Assembly: GCA_024693105.1 (NCBI GenBank)
Contig: JAILLO010000022.1
Coordinates: 1-50,316 of the forward strand
Direction: 5' to 3'
DNA length: 50,316 bases
From: Clostridia bacterium
Lineage (GTDB): Bacteria > Bacillota > Clostridia > Peptostreptococcales > Anaerovoracaceae
Shown: positions 33,592 to 41,429 of the stretch, piece after piece
Position numbering within the stretch: the first letter of the stretch is position 1
Layout of the letters: the number at the start of each line of letters is the position of its first letter
Notes under the pieces: model-generated
Databases searched by the model: none
Seen by the model: the letters and a program-made list of their open reading frames with translations, nothing else
Told to the model about the DNA's origin: nothing
Program-made: the position numbers and the translations under genes

Positions 33592-35142
33592 TTACCCCCT
33601 GTATAGTTTGTCAAGGCTGCGGTAGCTCAGTGCTTCGGCTATATGTGCGCTACCGATCTGCCCGTCGCCTTCTATGTCCGCTATTGTCCGTGAAACCCGC
33701 AAAATTCTGTCCCTTGCTCTTGCCGAAAGTGCAAGAGTTCGGAATGCTTCCTCAAGCAATCTTTCCCCATCCGGCGACGGTGTGCAGTATTTTTTCAACA
33801 GACTTCCGGCAAGGCTTGAATTGAATTTTATTCCGCTTCCCCTAAAACGCTCTTCCTGAACCTGTCTTGCCGCGCTGACAGAAGCTCTCATCGTCCCGGA
33901 ATCCGGGCTTATTCCCGCCTCACACGATAATTCTTCATATTTTACAGGCATTACCTCAAGCTGGATATCTATCCTGTCAAGAAGCGGGCCGGAAAAATGC
34001 CTCCTGTAGCCTGCAATCTGTGAAGGAGTGCAGGTGCAGTTATGCATAGGGTCGCCATAATATCCGCATCTGCATGGATTTGCCGCGATAACAAGCATAA
34101 AATCTGCCGGGAATCGGTAATTGCCCGCCGCTCTGCATATGCTGATTTCTCCGGATTCAAGAGGTTGTCTGAGCATCTCCAGATTCGAAGGTGTAAATTC
34201 CGGAAATTCATCCAGAAAAAGCACTCCGTTGTGGCTCAGCGAAATTTCTCCGGGCCTCGGTCTGCTCCCGCCGCCTACGAGTCCGGCAGCCGAAATTGTA
34301 TGATGCGGACAGCGAAAAGGTCTCTTGTCCATAAGAGGCTCATCCGGCGAAATCTCTCCCGCAATGCTGTATATCTTCGTAACTTCAAGCTTTTCCTCAT
34401 ACGTCATTTCAGGAAGAATCCCGGGCAGTCTTGATGCAAGCATTGTCTTTCCGCTTCCCGGGAATCCCACCATTGCGATGTTATGCATACCGGCCGCGGC
34501 AATTACAAGAGCACGCTTGGCATTTTCCTGCCCGTAAACATCCGCAAAATCCTTCTCAAAAGCTTTTTCGGGAGTTTTCGGCTTTCGGCTGTTTTTTGTG
34601 CTGTACCTTTCGAGAAGTTCAAGCGCAAAATCGGGATTTCTCAAAACCTCGCTTACTTCCGCAAGACTGCCCGCCGGAATCAGATTCACGCCCTCAACAA
34701 GAGACGCCTCCCGCAAATTTTCTGCCGGTATAACTATATTTTTAATGCCGTTACGCAAAATCCCTTCCGCAAGAGGCAAAACACCGCGTATCGCTTTCAG
34801 ACTTCCGTCAAGCGAAAGTTCACCCAAAAATGCTGTATTTTCAAGGCTTTGCTGTGGCACGAGACTCATAGCTCCAAGTATTCCGACAGCCATCGGAAGA
34901 TCGAAATGACTGCCCTCCTTTCTTGTATCTGCCGGAGAAAGATTGACTGTTACACGCCTTGCCGGGAAACTGACACCCATATTGTGTACGGCAACCCGCA
35001 TTCTTTCTCTTGCCTCACGAATTTCAATGCCCGGAAGTCCGACTACGTTAAGCGCCGGAAGACCTGCCGAAACATCGGTTTCAACAATTATAAGTTCGGC
35101 GTCTATACCGTTAAGAGCCGCCGTAAAAACTTTCGAAATCAT
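33592..35142 (-). CDS. comM: YifB/ComM family AAA+ helicase (Mg-chelatase-like)
   Basis: In competent bacteria ComM promotes branch migration during integration of transforming DNA. The 516-aa protein has the N-terminal ChlI-like fold with VVGLPGIEIREARERMR and RRVTVNLSPADTRKEGSHFDL. Walker A is GFPGSGKTM (about 221), Walker B is GVLFLDEFPEF (about 302), and the C-terminal Mg-chelatase domain has NPCRCGYYGDP. It is next to dprA, another transformation gene, which supports the role. Confidence 0.94.
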   Translation of the reverse strand: MISKVFTAALNGIDAELIIVETDVSAGLPALNVVGLPGIEIREARERMRVAVHNMGVSFPARRVTVNLSPADTRKEGSHFDLPMAVGILGAMSLVPQQSLENTAFLGELSLDGSLKAIRGVLPLAEGILRNGIKNIVIPAENLREASLVEGVNLIPAGSLAEVSEVLRNPDFALELLERYSTKNSRKPKTPEKAFEKDFADVYGQENAKRALVIAAAGMHNIAMVGFPGSGKTMLASRLPGILPEMTYEEKLEVTKIYSIAGEISPDEPLMDKRPFRCPHHTISAAGLVGGGSRPRPGEISLSHNGVLFLDEFPEFTPSNLEMLRQPLESGEISICRAAGNYRFPADFMLVIAANPCRCGYYGDPMHNCTCTPSQIAGYRRHFSGPLLDRIDIQLEVMPVKYEELSCEAGISPDSGTMRASVSAARQVQEERFRGSGIKFNSSLAGSLLKKYCTPSPDGERLLEEAFRTLALSARARDRILRVSRTIADIEGDGQIGSAHIAEALSYRSLDKLYRG

Positions 35143-35155
35143 ATTTCTCCCCCTT

Positions 35156-35512
35156 CTAAAAAGCGTTTTTAATATGGCGGCATCTGAGTTTTCCGCCTTT
35201 GTTCAAAACCTCAATCACATCAAATCTGCAAAAGCTTTCATTAATATTGTTCTGTTTCAGAAAAAAAATTGCGGAATTGGTTATGCGCATTCTCTTCTTT
35301 CGGTCGACTGCCTCTGCCGGTGTGCCAAATAAAAGCCCGCTTCTTGTCTTGACTTCGGTAAAAACTATTGCATCCCTATCGCGCGATATTATATCTATTT
35401 CACCGAACCTGCACCTGAAATTCCTGCACAGTATACTGTGACCCCTCGTGACAAGCGCACGGCATGCAGCCTCTTCCCCGAGTTTTCCCAAAAGCTGTCT
35501 GGTTTCCTTCAT
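35156..35512 (-). CDS. YraN/UPF0102 family nuclease-like protein
   Basis: A 118-aa restriction-endonuclease-like protein with GKLGEEAACRAL (about 8-19), FRCRFGEIDIISRD (about 31-44) and VFTEVKTRSG (about 50-59). The D-ExK pattern of this fold is visible. The biological role is not established. The start at 35512 has GGAAGGT 6 bases upstream and is preferred over the longer open frame to 35560. It is the first gene of the comM-dprA-topA operon. Confidence 0.9.
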   Translation of the reverse strand: MKETRQLLGKLGEEAACRALVTRGHSILCRNFRCRFGEIDIISRDRDAIVFTEVKTRSGLLFGTPAEAVDRKKRMRITNSAIFFLKQNNINESFCRFDVIEVLNKGGKLRCRHIKNAF

Positions 35513-35668
35513 TTTGTACCTTCCTTTTTTCACTGATTTCCCCCGTATTTGGTACGTCACAGCTTATCCCGCGTATGTTGCTCATCTCCCGGCGTGACTG
35601 TCCTGCTCTGTCTGCTGCATCAGGCCGTCAGCCACGTCTTCAAAAACCGGTCCGTTTCCATTTTCTGT

Positions 35669-35697
35669 ATTTTACTATCTTTGGTATTTATTGTCAA
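35669..35697 (-). promoter_or_regulatory. Promoter of the yraN-comM-dprA operon
   Basis: On the minus strand TTGACA (35692-35697), a 17-bp spacer and TAAAAT (35669-35674) form a strong promoter, 157 bp before the yraN ATG. Confidence 0.8.
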
Positions 35698-35800
35698 TAA
35701 CTTAATATCATTTAATCCCTTAATTTACATTTAATGTATATAATCGCCGTGCAAACACTGCCTCTCACAAATTTTTTCTTCACAGAGTTTTAAGTAATAC

Positions 35801-35814
35801 ATTGAAATTTCAAT
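35801..35814. promoter_or_regulatory. Perfect 14-bp palindrome ATTGAAATTTCAAT
   Basis: An operator-like palindrome in the divergent region between the yraN and ABC-importer promoters, about 60 bp upstream of the importer -35. Confidence 0.45.
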
Positions 35815-35873
35815 CTTCTTGACTACTCTCCGCTCCCGATGCGAAATTTTTTTAATTTTTTTCGATTTACCGC

Positions 35874-35902
35874 TTTACAATTTTAACGCGTTAAAGTATA
35901 AT
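35874..35902 (+). promoter_or_regulatory. Promoter of the amino acid ABC importer with overlapping operator
   Basis: TTTACA (35874-35879), a 17-bp spacer and TATAAT (35897-35902) form the promoter. A perfect 14-bp palindrome TTTAACGCGTTAAA (35882-35895) fills the spacer and is a good place for a repressor. A second TATAAT lies about 40 bp downstream (near 35938) without a clear -35. Confidence 0.75.
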
Positions 35903-35980
35903 AGTAAATGTCAAAAGGATACGTGATTAAAACGTGTTATAATAAAAAGGGAAATCAAAAGATAAAAGGAGATAGCAAAA

Positions 35981-36784
35981 ATGAAAAAAGTATTAATAGT
36001 CGCACTTGCACTTATCATGGTATTGTCTATGGCAGCATGCGGAAGCAGTTCATCCGGTGACGGCGGAGACGATGCAGCAAAAACAGTATTCAGACAGGGA
36101 TTTGACCTGGACTTTCCGCCTTACAGTTATATAGGGGATGACGGCGAATATACAGGTTTCGATGTTGAACTGTGCAAAGCGGTATGCAAGTACAACGGCT
36201 GGGATTACGAAGCAGTTCCTGTGAACTGGGATGCAAAGGACGCCGAGCTGAAAAGCGGAAGCTTCGACTGTATCTGGTCCGGCTTTACCATCAACGGAAG
36301 AGAAGACCTCTACACATGGTCCGTTCCTTACTCAAACAACAAGCAGATGATTCTTGTTCCGGAAAATTCGGATATCAAGACTCTTGCAGACCTCGAAGGC
36401 AAGGTTGTCGGCGTTCAGATGTCAACATCTGCAGATGAAATGCTTCAGGGAGAAAGAGCCGATCTTAAGGACACCTTCAAAGAACTCAAAGAATTTGAGA
36501 CATACACTATCGCATTCACAGACCTGAAGAGCGGCGGAGTCGATGCACTTGCAATCGATGTTACTACAGGAAACTTCCAGATTAAGAACAATCCTGACTA
36601 TCCTTGCAGATATCTTGACGAGATTATCGGCAACGAACAGTACGGCATAGGCTTCAGACTTGAAGACACAGAACTGTGCGAACAGGTAAACACCGCACTC
36701 AAAGCGCTTTTCGAAGACGGAACTGTTGACAAGATTGCAGCAAAATATCCGGAAATCGCAGATTATATCAGTCTTGAAAAATAG
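35981..36784 (+). CDS. Polar amino acid ABC transporter, substrate-binding lipoprotein
   Basis: A 267-aa extracytoplasmic binding protein. It has a lipoprotein signal MKKVLIVALALIMVLSMAAC with lipobox SMAAC and lipidated Cys20, then a Ser/Gly/Asp-rich linker. The type 3 solute-binding fold follows, with FPPYSYIGDDGEYTGFDVEL (about 45-64), NWDAKDAELKSGSFDCIWSG and GVQMSTSADEML. The family binds polar amino acids such as glutamine, cystine or arginine; the exact ligand cannot be read from the sequence. AAAGGAGATAG gives a strong ribosome-binding site. It is the first gene of a three-gene importer. Confidence 0.93.
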   Translation: MKKVLIVALALIMVLSMAACGSSSSGDGGDDAAKTVFRQGFDLDFPPYSYIGDDGEYTGFDVELCKAVCKYNGWDYEAVPVNWDAKDAELKSGSFDCIWSGFTINGREDLYTWSVPYSNNKQMILVPENSDIKTLADLEGKVVGVQMSTSADEMLQGERADLKDTFKELKEFETYTIAFTDLKSGGVDALAIDVTTGNFQIKNNPDYPCRYLDEIIGNEQYGIGFRLEDTELCEQVNTALKALFEDGTVDKIAAKYPEIADYISLEK

Positions 36785-36793
36785 GAGTTAAAC

Positions 36794-37441
36794 ATGACTT
36801 TTTCAACTATGCTTGAGACGATGTCCGCAGGTATGCTCCGTACCTGCGGTATCTTCGTTCTCACACTTATCGGTTCACTCCCCCTCGGTCTTGTATTCTG
36901 CGTGCTCAGAAAGAGCCGCTTCGCAGTTATCAGATGGACGATAAGGGGGATCATATCTGTACTTCGCGGTACACCGCTGATGCTTCAGCTTCTTGTATGG
37001 TATTTCGGACCTTACTTTTTGTTCGGCGCAAATGTTGCAAACTGGCGATTCCCTGCAATTCTCATAGGTTTCGTCGTTAACTATGCCGCTTATTTTGCCG
37101 AAATATACCGCGGCGGCATTGAAAGTATGCCTGTCGGGCAGTACGAGGCCGCAAAGGTTCTCGGCTATACAAAGGTTCAGACCTTCAAAAAAATAATTCT
37201 TCCGCAGGTTGTCAAAAGAATTATGCCAAGCATCACGAACGAGGTAATTACGCTGGTCAAGGACACTTCTCTTGCCTTCACTCTGGCATATCAGGAAGTC
37301 TTTTCACTTGCAAAACAGATTTCCGCGGCAAAATCAAGTTTTATGCCTTTTGTTATTGCGGGAGTTTTCTATTTTGTCGCAAATTACCTGGTTGAAATAG
37401 TCATGGACCGTGTTGAAAAGTCAATGCAGTATTATCAATAG
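36794..37441 (+). CDS. Polar amino acid ABC transporter, permease
   Basis: A 215-aa HisM/GlnP-type permease with about five membrane helices. It has LRGTPLMLQLLVWYFGPYFLF (read in two parts around residues 54-78) and the EAA motif YEAAKVLGYTKVQTFKKIILPQ (about 116-137), which contacts the ATPase. It begins 9 bp after the binding-protein stop, with AGGAG upstream. One permease gene implies a homodimeric channel. Confidence 0.94.
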   Translation: MTFSTMLETMSAGMLRTCGIFVLTLIGSLPLGLVFCVLRKSRFAVIRWTIRGIISVLRGTPLMLQLLVWYFGPYFLFGANVANWRFPAILIGFVVNYAAYFAEIYRGGIESMPVGQYEAAKVLGYTKVQTFKKIILPQVVKRIMPSITNEVITLVKDTSLAFTLAYQEVFSLAKQISAAKSSFMPFVIAGVFYFVANYLVEIVMDRVEKSMQYYQ

Positions 37442-37458
37442 ATTTTGTTATTTTCAGT

Positions 37459-37499
37459 AGGAGGAAACGCAGGAAAAACGTTACCCTGCAGTACAAATT
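37459..37499 (+). promoter_or_regulatory. Ribosome-binding site set back from the ATPase start by a hairpin
   Basis: A strong AGGAGG lies about 35 bases before the ATG at 37500. Between them GCAGG and CCTGC can form a small hairpin that would bring the two closer. No in-frame ATG, GTG or TTG lies nearer the site. Confidence 0.5.
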
Positions 37500-38192
37500 A
37501 TGACGCTACTTTCCGCAAAGGATATCAAAAAAAGCTTCGGGGATCTTGAGGTTCTCAAAAGTATAAATATAGAAGTTGAAAAAGGCGAGGTTGTATCGAT
37601 TATCGGACCTTCCGGTTCGGGCAAATCCACGCTTCTCCGCATCCTGACAGGCCTTGAGACTGCCGACAGCGGCACTATATCAATTGAAGGCAGCACCGGT
37701 CTTGTTTTTCAGCAGTTCAACCTCTTTCCGCACTGGTCCGTTATGAAAAACCTTGTAGACCCGCAGGTCTGTGTGGCAAAGAAAAGCCTTGCGGAGGCAG
37801 AAAAAACAGCACGCGAAATACTTGCAAAAGTCAATCTCGCAGACAAAGAGAATGCCTATCCTTGCGAGCTTTCCGGAGGCCAGCAGCAGCGTGTCGCAAT
37901 TGCAAGAGCCCTTGCCATGAACCCGGATATTCTCTTTTTTGATGAGCCGACTTCGGCGCTGGATCCCGAAATCACCGCAGAGGTTCTCAAGGTTATCAGG
38001 CAGCTTGCGGAGCAGAAAATGACTATGGTTATTATTACCCACGAAATGAATTTTGCCCGCGGAATTTCCGACCGTGTTTACTTCATGGAAAACGGTTACT
38101 GGATAGCGCAGGGAACGCCTGATGAGATTTTCGAAAATTCCTCAAACGAACGAGTAAGCAATTTCATTAATAAGCTGAATCAGATGGTATAA
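37500..38192 (+). CDS. Polar amino acid ABC transporter, ATPase
   Basis: A 230-aa ATP-binding subunit. It shows Walker A GPSGSGKST (36-44), the Q-loop in LVFQQFNLFPHW, signature LSGGQQQRVAIARAL, Walker B ILFFDEPTSALDPE and the switch His in ITHEMNFAR. It is about 10-15 residues shorter than GlnQ-type proteins because the segment between the first beta hairpin (ISIEG) and VFQQ is almost absent. All catalytic motifs are intact. It is the last gene of the importer operon, followed by a terminator. Confidence 0.94.
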   Translation: MTLLSAKDIKKSFGDLEVLKSINIEVEKGEVVSIIGPSGSGKSTLLRILTGLETADSGTISIEGSTGLVFQQFNLFPHWSVMKNLVDPQVCVAKKSLAEAEKTAREILAKVNLADKENAYPCELSGGQQQRVAIARALAMNPDILFFDEPTSALDPEITAEVLKVIRQLAEQKMTMVIITHEMNFARGISDRVYFMENGYWIAQGTPDEIFENSSNERVSNFINKLNQMV

Positions 38193-38217
38193 ACTCAATC
38201 ATTTACGATTCATAAAG

Positions 38218-38275
38218 CAAACCCGCACACAGGGAGCAGCTCCTCCCCTTCAGTGCGGGTTTGTTATATTTTTCG
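38218..38275 (+). terminator. Rho-independent terminator of the ABC importer operon
   Basis: CAAACCCGCAC (38218-38228) pairs with GTGCGGGTTTG (38253-38263), followed by a T-rich tail. A further inverted repeat, ATTGCGGC/GCCGCAAT (about 38291-38322), lies nearer the convergent HAD gene. Confidence 0.85.
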
Positions 38276-38343
38276 TTTTTATTTATTGCTATTGCGGCTT
38301 TGCTTTCGGTATAACTGCCGCAATTTCATCCTGCGCATCGTTC

Positions 38344-39174
38344 TCAGGATTTTTTAAGCGCAAATTTGCGAATTGCCTTTGCAACGCCGTCATCATTGTT
38401 TGAATCTGTAATATAAGCTGCGATTTCTTTGACGTCATCCGTTGCATTTGCTACAGCCACAGGAAAGCCCGAAGCAAGCAGCAGCGCAGCGTCGTTCGGA
38501 CTGTCACCGGCAGCCATCGTCTCTTCCTTTCTGATTCCGAGAATTCCGCACAGTTCGGTAAGCGCCGTACCTTTACTTGTGGTTTTGCCTCCCACCTCAA
38601 GGTTTCGCGCCAGCGAAGTTGTAATTGTCACATTTTTTATCCCCTCAAGAAGTGGTCTCATCATCTCTTTGTCTTCCCGGTTTTCAAAATTGACGTTGAT
38701 ATTCTCTATCGAATTTCTGTTTTCAAGCATACAGGAAATAATATCTTCCTTAGGTTCACGCGTTGAAAGGATATACTTTGTCACAAAATCATCGCGGTTT
38801 CTTTCTTTGATAATATCGAATGTTTTCTTGTCTATGTATGCCTTTCCGTCAAAAAACACTTCTATCGAAAAGGAATAGTTTTTCAAAAGTTCCGCAACAT
38901 CTTCGACTGCATCCGGAGAAATGTAGTTCTTATATATGGTTTCGCCCGAAACAAGGTCTACAATCGCAGCACCGTTTGACGTGAGCGCATAATGTATTCC
39001 CTCCACTTCAAGAACATCCTTCGGAAGCGCGCAAAGAGTCCTGCCCGTCGCAATAATAATATGTATGCCCTCATCAGCGGCAGTGCGAAACGTTTCCCTT
39101 GTAAAATCCGAAAGGGTACCGTCACTTCTCAGCGTTGTTTTGTCCATATCAAGTGCTATAAGTTTTATGCTCAT
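38344..39174 (-). CDS. Cof-type HAD-IIB family phosphatase
   Basis: A 276-aa haloacid dehalogenase-type hydrolase. Motif I is ALDMDKTTL (catalytic Asp8/Asp10) and motif II is IATGRT. A C2-type cap domain lies in the middle, motif III Lys is in TSKGTAL and motif IV is MAAGDSPNDAAL. Such enzymes dephosphorylate sugar phosphates, FMN or similar metabolites; the substrate is not predictable here. It overlaps the MBL-fold gene by 4 bp (ATGA). Confidence 0.92.
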   Translation of the reverse strand: MSIKLIALDMDKTTLRSDGTLSDFTRETFRTAADEGIHIIIATGRTLCALPKDVLEVEGIHYALTSNGAAIVDLVSGETIYKNYISPDAVEDVAELLKNYSFSIEVFFDGKAYIDKKTFDIIKERNRDDFVTKYILSTREPKEDIISCMLENRNSIENINVNFENREDKEMMRPLLEGIKNVTITTSLARNLEVGGKTTSKGTALTELCGILGIRKEETMAAGDSPNDAALLLASGFPVAVANATDDVKEIAAYITDSNNDDGVAKAIRKFALKKS

Positions 39175-39785
39175 TTTTTCATCTCCATAGCCATTGCACC
39201 TATAAATTCGCTGTTATTTTTTCTGATAAATTTCATATTACAGCTTTTGCCGTGCCCGGGATATAATACCATATCGTTTTCCCATTTGTCCACAATATTC
39301 TGCATTGTGGCAAGCATATCCCACGGAGAGCCGTCCTTGAGGTCCGTTCTTCCTATATCAGTGTCAAAGACAGTATCGCCTGTGAAAATCACCCTGCTCT
39401 TCCCGCAGTAAAAGCATACGCTCCCCATTGTGTGTCCCGGCGTGTTGATAACTCTGATTTCTTCATCTCCCAGCATAATTACAGAGTCATTCTCAAGCAC
39501 GACATCAACCTTACCCTTGTACATGCCAAGATCGCCCCTGTGAAGGTACACCTTTGCACCGGTATCGGAACTTATTCTTGCAACTCCTCCGACATGGTCG
39601 TAATGATGGTGCGTAAGAAGAATTCCAATGACTTTCAGTCCTTTTTCTTTTACAAAATTCAGGAACACTTCGGGATTGTATCCCGGGTCTATGATATAGC
39701 AATCGGGATTATCTTGCTGATATATCACATAGCCGTTACTTTCAATATTGCCGCCGATAAATCTCTTAATTTTCATATTTTTCAC
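39171..39785 (-). CDS. MBL-fold metallohydrolase (glyoxalase II-like)
   Basis: A 204-aa metallo-beta-lactamase-fold hydrolase. The metal motif is LTHHHYDHVGG (about 58-68); later ligands are in NTPGHTMGSVCFY and GDTVFDTDIG, and LYPGHG is near the C-terminus. This resembles small hydroxyacylglutathione hydrolase-like proteins of Bacillota, whose substrate is usually unknown. It is translationally coupled to the HAD gene downstream and divergent from trkA. Confidence 0.92.
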   Translation of the reverse strand: MKNMKIKRFIGGNIESNGYVIYQQDNPDCYIIDPGYNPEVFLNFVKEKGLKVIGILLTHHHYDHVGGVARISSDTGAKVYLHRGDLGMYKGKVDVVLENDSVIMLGDEEIRVINTPGHTMGSVCFYCGKSRVIFTGDTVFDTDIGRTDLKDGSPWDMLATMQNIVDKWENDMVLYPGHGKSCNMKFIRKNNSEFIGAMAMEMKK

Positions 39786-39877
39786 CTGCCGTTTTAAATA
39801 GTCAATTCTTCTGAAATGCTTGAATTGTCAAACATATTTACATTTTAAAATATTTCGGGCCTTCTTGCAAATAAATG

Positions 39878-39905
39878 TTGATAATTACGCAAATAATGAT
39901 ACAAT
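39878..39905 (+). promoter_or_regulatory. Promoter of trkA
   Basis: TTGATA (39878-39883), a 16-bp spacer and TACAAT (39900-39905) lie about 90 bp before the trkA ATG at 39999. Confidence 0.65.
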
Positions 39906-39998
39906 ATGATGTACAATACTGTGGAAATGAACATTGTTGCTTTTTCATTCCACTCTTTTAGAGATTTTCAGGCAGTATTTTGCAGAAAGAGACTAATT

Positions 39999-41369
39999 AT
40001 GAAAGTTGCTATTGTTGGTGCCGGCAAACTGGGACTTAAAGTTTCGGAAGCTTTGCTGGGCGGTAATCACTCTGTTACCATCATAGACAAAAATGGAGAG
40101 ACGCTTCAGAAGCTGTCTTCGCAGATGGATATTATGACAGTAACCGCAAATGCAAAACAGGTCAGCTCACTGAAAGATATCAATATTGCGGATTATGATT
40201 TTCTGCTTGCGGCGACGGACAAGGACGAAAAGAACATTGTCATCGCCTCATTTGCGAAAAAACTGGGCTGTTCAAGGGTTATTGCGCGTGTAAGAGACCC
40301 TGAGCACATGGGCCAGATTGATTTTATCAAGGACACCATGAATATTGATTATATAATCAACCCTGACCATGCCATTACAGTTGAAATCTACAAATATCTT
40401 GTTGAAAAATATACTCTGAGCAACGGTATTTTTACCAGCGGAAAGGTATCTCTCCTTGAATTCCCCGTCAGAAAAATGCCAAAGCTTATCAATATGCCGC
40501 TTACGCAGCTGAAATCAGTCCTTCCGAACATGCTCGCCGTTGCAATTTCAAGAAACGGCAAGGTTATTGTTCCTCACGGAAACACCATTATTCAAGAGGA
40601 TGATTTCATTTATGTAGTCGGTGAAAAAGGTCCTGTTACAGAACTCAACCGCAAGGTCCACGAGCGCGGAAAATATACAAACCTTCAAAAGGTTATGATT
40701 ATCGGCGGAGGAAAAACCGGTCTTTATCTGGCCAAAATGCTTTCCGAATCAGGTATTTCGGTTAAGCTTGTGGAAGCCAGCAAGGAACGCTGTTTCTATC
40801 TGTCCACACATCTTAACGATGTTATGATTCTGCACGGGGATGCAACCGACACAAGCTTCCTTGAAGAAGAAAATCTCGACGAAATGGATGCTTTTGTTAC
40901 AGCTACCGGCTTTGACGAGGAAAATCTCCTTCTTGCCCTTATGGCGAAGAAGCACGGCATAGAAGACGTTATTGCGAAGATAAGCCGGAAGAGTTACAGC
41001 GGCCTTGTCGAAAACATGGGAATCGATGTGGCTCTGAATCCTTTGGATATTACTGTCAGCAATGTTTTGCGCCTTGTTCAGGGGTCAAAACGCGTTATTT
41101 CTTCACAGCTTATCCAGGGTCAGGCGGAGATCATGGAAATCATCGCTTCCGAACATATGAAAATAATGAACAAACCGCTTAAGGATCTCGATCTTCCTGC
41201 GGGTGTTCTCGTTGCCGCAATACACCGCCGCGGAAGCAGGGTTATTATCCCTTCCGGAGATACTGTTATTCAGGAAGATGACAGAGTTATAATACTTTGT
41301 CTGCTGTCAGAACTTACAAACCTTGAAATGCTGCTCAGACCGGCGCCGAAGCTGGGTTTGTTCAAATAA
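39999..41369 (+). CDS. trkA: Trk potassium uptake regulatory subunit TrkA
   Basis: A cytoplasmic ring-forming regulator that gates TrkH potassium channels in response to NAD(H)/ATP. The 456-aa protein has two tandem RCK units. Each has a Rossmann RCK-N domain (VGAGKLGLKVSEAL at about 6-19 and IGGGKTGLYLAKML at about 230-243) followed by an RCK-C domain ending in HGNTIIQEDDFIYVVG or SGDTVIQEDDRVIIL. ATG at 39999 is used because the conserved MKVAIVGAGKLG starts there; the frame is open to 39906. It is followed by two TrkH genes. Confidence 0.95.
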   Translation: MKVAIVGAGKLGLKVSEALLGGNHSVTIIDKNGETLQKLSSQMDIMTVTANAKQVSSLKDINIADYDFLLAATDKDEKNIVIASFAKKLGCSRVIARVRDPEHMGQIDFIKDTMNIDYIINPDHAITVEIYKYLVEKYTLSNGIFTSGKVSLLEFPVRKMPKLINMPLTQLKSVLPNMLAVAISRNGKVIVPHGNTIIQEDDFIYVVGEKGPVTELNRKVHERGKYTNLQKVMIIGGGKTGLYLAKMLSESGISVKLVEASKERCFYLSTHLNDVMILHGDATDTSFLEEENLDEMDAFVTATGFDEENLLLALMAKKHGIEDVIAKISRKSYSGLVENMGIDVALNPLDITVSNVLRLVQGSKRVISSQLIQGQAEIMEIIASEHMKIMNKPLKDLDLPAGVLVAAIHRRGSRVIIPSGDTVIQEDDRVIILCLLSELTNLEMLLRPAPKLGLFK

Positions 41370-41429
41370 TGCTTTTAATTTTTTCGAAAATTGCCGCCGG
41401 ATTCAGCTTTTTCTGTGCAGGACAAAAAA

